Shown piece by piece: positions 57,601-63,600 of a stretch of DNA of 64,000 bases (the first letter of the stretch is position 1; each line of letters starts with the position of its first letter). Under the pieces are notes generated by a model. It saw only the letters and a program-made list of their open reading frames with translations, did no database searches and was not told the origin of the DNA. Origin of the DNA: Odobenus rosmarus divergens (Eukaryota > Chordata > Mammalia > Carnivora > Odobenidae); assembly GCF_000321225.1 (NCBI RefSeq), contig NW_004450566.1:14097-78096 (forward strand). Direction: 5' to 3'. The translations under genes and the position numbers were made by a program.

Positions 57601-60600
57601 AAGGTTAAAATGGTAAATTTTATGTTATGTGTATTTTAACCACAATAATAACAAAAAGAATTATACTCATGTATCAAAGGGGCCTGCCAGCACGTTACTG
57701 TAGTCTGAACTGAGTGGTTAGATGGATCGGTGAGCATCACTGGACTGGCACCAAGGTGAGGATGTCATGGCCGTGGTGCTCTGAGTTTCCCTTCCATTAG
57801 CTTTTGAAATTCAGCATGAGAAACGTACTGGAAATTATAGTGAGCAGGATTACTACATCCTAGTTAAAAGCATCCTTTTAACTACATCCTAGTTAAAAGC
57901 AACTGTTCAGACATAACCTTCTCATAGAAATATGGTACACACTGAAAGCCATCCCCTTAGGTTGATGACATTTCCTCCACAAAATATTTTTCGGTTTGCT
58001 CCTCAGGTGAACTTGTTTAGATACGGCCAAGTGTGTACCTTTGCTAACCATAATCTTATCTCTGCTACACAGATATAAGTGCAGTTAGTGAAGTCTGTGA
58101 CCTTAGATTAAAAGCTTAAAGGAAATCCTTAAGAACCTCCAAGAGTCTCTGTTAACCACTGATGTGGCGTACCTCTGTCCAAGACGCTTAGCCACTCCAG
58201 CACCGGTAGCTTGTTACTCATTTGATTTGGTTTCTTCACTGATGTAATTTTTTTTATTACATGTAAAGAATTCTCCCTTTTCCTTTCTGCTCTCAGAATA
58301 GGCAGAAGGCTGCATCATATACGGACGCCGTCAACATGGAGTCGGGCTCTTCACGACTTGTCCCAGACCATTCTCTCCACCTATTCATCGTCTCAATGGT
58401 TATTATATACAACATTGTTTCACTTTCCACTTTTCTTGCAGTTTCACCACTCCGATTGCCTTTCAACCTGGCTACTTCATTTCATTGCCACTAACTACCT
58501 CATCTTCAGCCAAAAGCCTGAATTTCAGGATCTTTCAGGTAGATTGCCAATTACTGTTTTGAAAAGAAAACTTTCTTTGTTCTTAGGTTTAAGACATAGT
58601 TTGTAGGAATAGTAGTTGTTAAAAAACAAAAAGTAAAAAAAAAAAAGTCAGTGTAATACATTCTTCTTAACTACACAGTGTGGTAATGGAGGACACTTTA
58701 ACTTACAGTCACCTGGTTATAAAAATAGCTTGACCTGTGTTACACAAGAAGCTTTCTAATGATTGTTTTATAGCTCCCATCCATTTTTAAGTGCACCTTT
58801 TCTCTGAAGTAGAGAGATAAGGTGGCCTCAGGTGGCATTTGATTGTGATAAATGATATCTTGGTTTTTAACCACCTAAGTCAGAAGCAAAATTTAAACAG
58901 TACAGATTTAAAAATTTTTTCTTGTGAAGGAATTGTAACTATCCTTTATTATTTATAATATGTAGTTCTGATATCTACACCTATTTAAGTCTATCTGTAT
59001 AGGAATCTGTTATATTACTTGGGAACTAAGTTTTTTAATTGGTCAAAGAATGTTGCAAAACTTACTGAACAGAGAGTATACCTAATGTGATCTTTAAGGT
59101 AAATTGTCAAGATTAAAACCAAAGTGTGAGCTCCTGAGTGCTGCATAAGAAGAAAGAAAATGAAAACAGAAGAGTCATCAGAGTAGACGGTCAGTTTAGA
59201 TACGATGGTTTGCTCATGTTACCTAGACTAGGTGCAGGAAATAATCCAGTTAAAAGGCAAAAAAGATCCCCTAGTTAAGTGGTTTTAAACTCTAAGCAGG
59301 GAGGTGTCCTTGGAGATACCTGCAGGTTTTCTGAGGTGCGGGCAGAGAGCGGGGAGCGGCTGAGGAAGAGGAGAGAAGGGAGAAGGGGAGGCTGGAGTTT
59401 GTAGGTCTTGGACGCCCAGCCCTTTAACCAGAATAGTTCCACTTTTATCTGTTTTATCTGCTGTTCTCCGTAAAATCTGACTTCTAAAAGATAATCTGCT
59501 GCTAAAATATTTGTAGATCTCTGGTTTCTTTCAGCTTCTTGCACAGATAAGGAAACCAGGAAACAGTCTATTTCTGGCAGGTAGATTCAGTTAGTTGACA
59601 AACATCGTATGCCTATTGGGAGCCTTCTTATATAGAGCTGAATTACTAGTGCAGTCATAGTAAGCAGAATATAGGTATTTCCTAACCATCTACTTTGTGC
59701 AGGAAGGAAACTAATTCCACTCATAAAGAGGAGGCATGCTTCTTGCTGTTAGTAGGGACATTCTAATACAGTCATTCTTTAAGAAATCAGTTCAAAATGA
59801 AATGAGTGAACATTGTGATTTTGGAACTACCTTTGTTCTGCTGCCTTAGGTCCCCTTCATTTGTATTTTTCATTTACGGTCTTGTAGAGATGAATGCCAC
59901 ACACAGAGTACTAGTACAACCTTAGGAGAAAGGTGCTCTATAAATCCTTCGAGTTATAAATTTTTATTTTATTTTATTACTTATACAATTGACTGTAAAG
60001 TATGTTAGGGCCAGCTGGCATAGTGAGAAGAAGGACTCCAGGGTGTAATTCGGGAAGGCAGGTAAGAAGATGAGGCTGTGTCCTTGATTGTCTTCTGCTC
60101 CTTTGCTGGGGGCTACAGAGGATCAGCAGTACCTGTCTGTGTTCAGGACCTGCTGTCATGTGTCCTCGGGGGCAGAGAGAAAAGCCCCTGGTGGATAAGG
60201 GAGAATTAGATAGTCTAGTTGAGTGGTCACACACTGGGAATCTGTGGGTCGAAAGTAGCTGAATACAGTCTGCCAGGGGGTTTTATTTGGACCACACGGT
60301 ATTACTTTTTTTTAGTGTCACCATTTAAAAATTGTAACATGTCACATCTTAAAAATCCAAATTTCTGGCTTCTTTTGAAAAGTTGGAAGATCTGGCTGCC
60401 CTGGGCCCATCTTCCCACATGGCAGCAAGCTGGAGCTGAGCAGTAGCTCAGCCCAGTTACAGTAGCATGTCTCCTTCAGAATGTCCTCAGACTTGAACTG
60501 CCTCACATGGCCACTTGAAGTTGGAAGGGTTCTTGTAACAGTTTACAGCTCCCTTAAATAATTTCCCATTTTCAGTTTCAGACATTATCAGGTAATCATT

Positions 60601-63600
60601 GGAATTCTGTGAAGCGTTTTCTCTTGCCTGAGAATTCTTCTTCTTTAGGGGTGTTTAGAAATGGAAAAGTGAGACTAGACAAGCTGTCGTGTTAATGCTG
60701 GCATTGATACAGCAGAACTCAGTTAAATAGCCCATTCAATGTTAGGTATATTTTATATGTTGGACTCTTTTAAACACAAACAGCAATGCATAGGAAAATA
60801 AGTTACCCTTGGCATTTATGGATTCATTATTCTCACAGTTTGATTTAGCTCAGTGTTATGTTACGTATTCTGTATTGTGGAGTTTTTTGTCTTGTTTTGG
60901 TTTTTGCTGGCTGCCAGAGCTCATCTGTGATAACTTTTCTCTCTCTTTTTTAAATCTTAATCAAGGGAGTAGTCTTATGTCATGTTTGCATACTAATGAA
61001 CCCTACAACTTACTTCCCTGAGCTGCTAGGTTCTTTCTTTTTGTGCACATCCTGCAGCCTGGATCATGACCTCATTAATCTGAATTGTAATATATGAGGT
61101 CAAATAGTAGATGGGGAAGTGGGAACTGACTTTGCAGAAGGAAATCTAAGTACCCGCAGAAGGGAATGCTGATGAGAAGCAAGCTGAGTCACCTAGCAGA
61201 AAACCAAGAAGCCTTAGAAATCTGAGGGACCAGGTATTTCAGAAAGCAGAATGAGGCTTGGGGCTGAAAGCAGTAGAATTAGTTGAAAGTTATGAAGAAG
61301 GGGGCGCCTGGGTGGCTCACTCAGTTGAGCATCTGTCTCTGGGGTTTGGCTTGGGTCTTGGTCTTGGGGTTGAGCCCTACATCCGGCTCTGCACTCAGAG
61401 CAGAGATTCTCTCCCTCTCCCCCAGCTCAAGTGTGCTCTCTCTCTAAAATAAATAAATAAATAAATAAATAAAAGCTTTAAAAAAAAGGAAAGTTATGAA
61501 AAAGCTTTTGCTGCACTCCATCCCACCTAGGCAGGCAACTCCTTCTTCATCATCGTAGGAGATGGGAGTTTTATTCCTGGAGAAATTAAACCAAAAAACT
61601 TATAGAATCACAAACTTCAGGTATAGCTGAGATTGGTTGGTTAAGGAGCTGAACTGAAGGGGCACCTGGGTGGCTCAGTCAGTTAAGCATCTGCCTTCAG
61701 CTCAGATCATGATCCCAGGGTCTTGAGATCGAGCCCTGCACTGGGCTCCCTGCTCAGCGGGGAGCCTGCTTCTCCCTCTCCCACTCCCCCTGCTTGTGTT
61801 CGCTCTCACTGTGTGTGTCTCTCTCTCTGTTAATTAAATAAATAAATAAATAAAATCTTAAAAAACTGAACTGAAAACAGGATCGTGTGAAAGTGTATAC
61901 GTTGTGTAGTAAGCTACCAGCCTCCTTCCCGTGTCCAGGTTCTAGAATTCTAGCACCAGGCATTGCTGCCTTGACTCCCACACTCTGGGCATGAGATTGA
62001 AGCATCTTTCTCTGGCCCTGGAGAAAAAATATATAGATGCAATCATTTGGAAATTCTGTCAGTGAACCCAACAGATATCTGCTCAATTATTCCACCAGTC
62101 AGTAAGTCCTACCCATGACCACACGATATCCAAACAGCTATCTACTATCTCACTCTTAAATGTAAGGATATAACTGAGGATCTTCAGATATTTTAGGCAA
62201 TATCTAACATAAAAGACAGATACCAAAACCAAAATAAAAACAGAAGAGAAAGAATAGAAAAAAAACCTTTAAAAATCCTAAAATTAATATCCTCAGAGAA
62301 GAAGAGATATAAATTTATAAAGCAGGGGAGAATGTTATTTAAAAAGAAACAATATTCACAAAGACAAAATAGAACGATGGTTGCCAGGGACTGGGGGGAC
62401 AGGGAAATAGAGAATTGTTAATGGGTATAGAGTTTTAATTTTGCAAGATGAGAAGAGTTCTGGAAATTGATTGCACCACAGTGTGAATGTACATGACGAT
62501 ACTGAACTATATACTTAAAAATCGTTAAGATAGTAAATTTTATGTTATGTATGCTTTATCGTAGTCTAGAACACAATACAAAAACAAGGAGTTCTTGGAA
62601 ATTACAAACATGATAGCAGAAAACAAAAACAAAACAACAACAAAAAACAAAACCCTAAATAAAAAGAGCTGAAACAACTACATAAAAGTTGAGAGATAAA
62701 GATGAGGACATCTTCTAAAAAGTAAGACAAAAAGCTAAAGAGGAGAGAAAGTTTTTTAAAAAAGTTTGGGGCTCAATCCAGGAGATGAAGTATCTGAGTA
62801 AAAGAAGTTAATACAGAATAAAACAGTGGAGAGGAACTTATCAAGGAAGTAATACGAGAAATTATCCTAGTCCTGAAGGACCCGAGTCTTAAGACTGAAA
62901 GGACCTGCTGGGCGCTTGGCATTATGAGTGAACCAAGTCCATCCCTGGGACAGACAAGAACACCGACTATAAATAGAAAAATATGAAAATTGTAAAAGAA
63001 CACAGATTACTTGCCAAGAGCTATAAATCTGAACGGTAGAGGAGTGTTTAATAACCTTGGAAACTAGAATGCAGTGGAATTCTGTCTTCAACATTCTGAG
63101 GGAAGTTTTCCACCTAGAATTCTGTACTAAACCAAATTATCAATTGTGTGTGAAGATGATAAAGATGTTTCATCACAAGCAAGGTCTCAAAAATGATTCA
63201 GATGGTACCCTCTTTTTCAGAGAGCTAATAAATTTTATGCTTCACCAAAAATGGAAAACAAATGGAGTGAAGGGCCTGGAGTCCAGGAGTGGAGGGATCC
63301 AACACAGAAGCAGGAAGCAGGCCTAGAAAGCAGGAGGGTGCAGGGCTGTGAGGAGAAGGGGCCAGCAGCTGCCACCAGACTGGTGAGCTTGTCTGGTGAC
63401 TGTGGCTGGGCGGAGACTTGAGAGAATAGACTTGAGAGGGCCTTAAAGAGTTTGGGAGGCTGAGGTAGCTACGGAGAAAACTAAGCAGAAAAACAGGTCT
63501 GTTATCTCCAAGAAAAACAAGTCTTATTCGGAAAAACAAAAGAATATACGTAGTACTTGATGAAGCAGGGGACAAGACGTATATTGTGGCAAAACACATA

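Larger units (their letters stand above)
53378..58441 (+). other. RHOBTB3: RHOBTB3 intron 10 (5.1 kb)
   Basis: Contains a target-site-flanked insert of unknown source (54730-54896), CAN-SINEs at 55087 and 56381, an unassigned block at 55400-56340 and an L1 3' fragment at 57205-57660. Confidence 0.85.

Noticed and set aside
57852..57901. Direct repeat of ACTACATCCTAGTTAAAAGCA
   Set aside because: A two-copy 29-bp local duplication in an intron with no further structure; recorded but of little weight.
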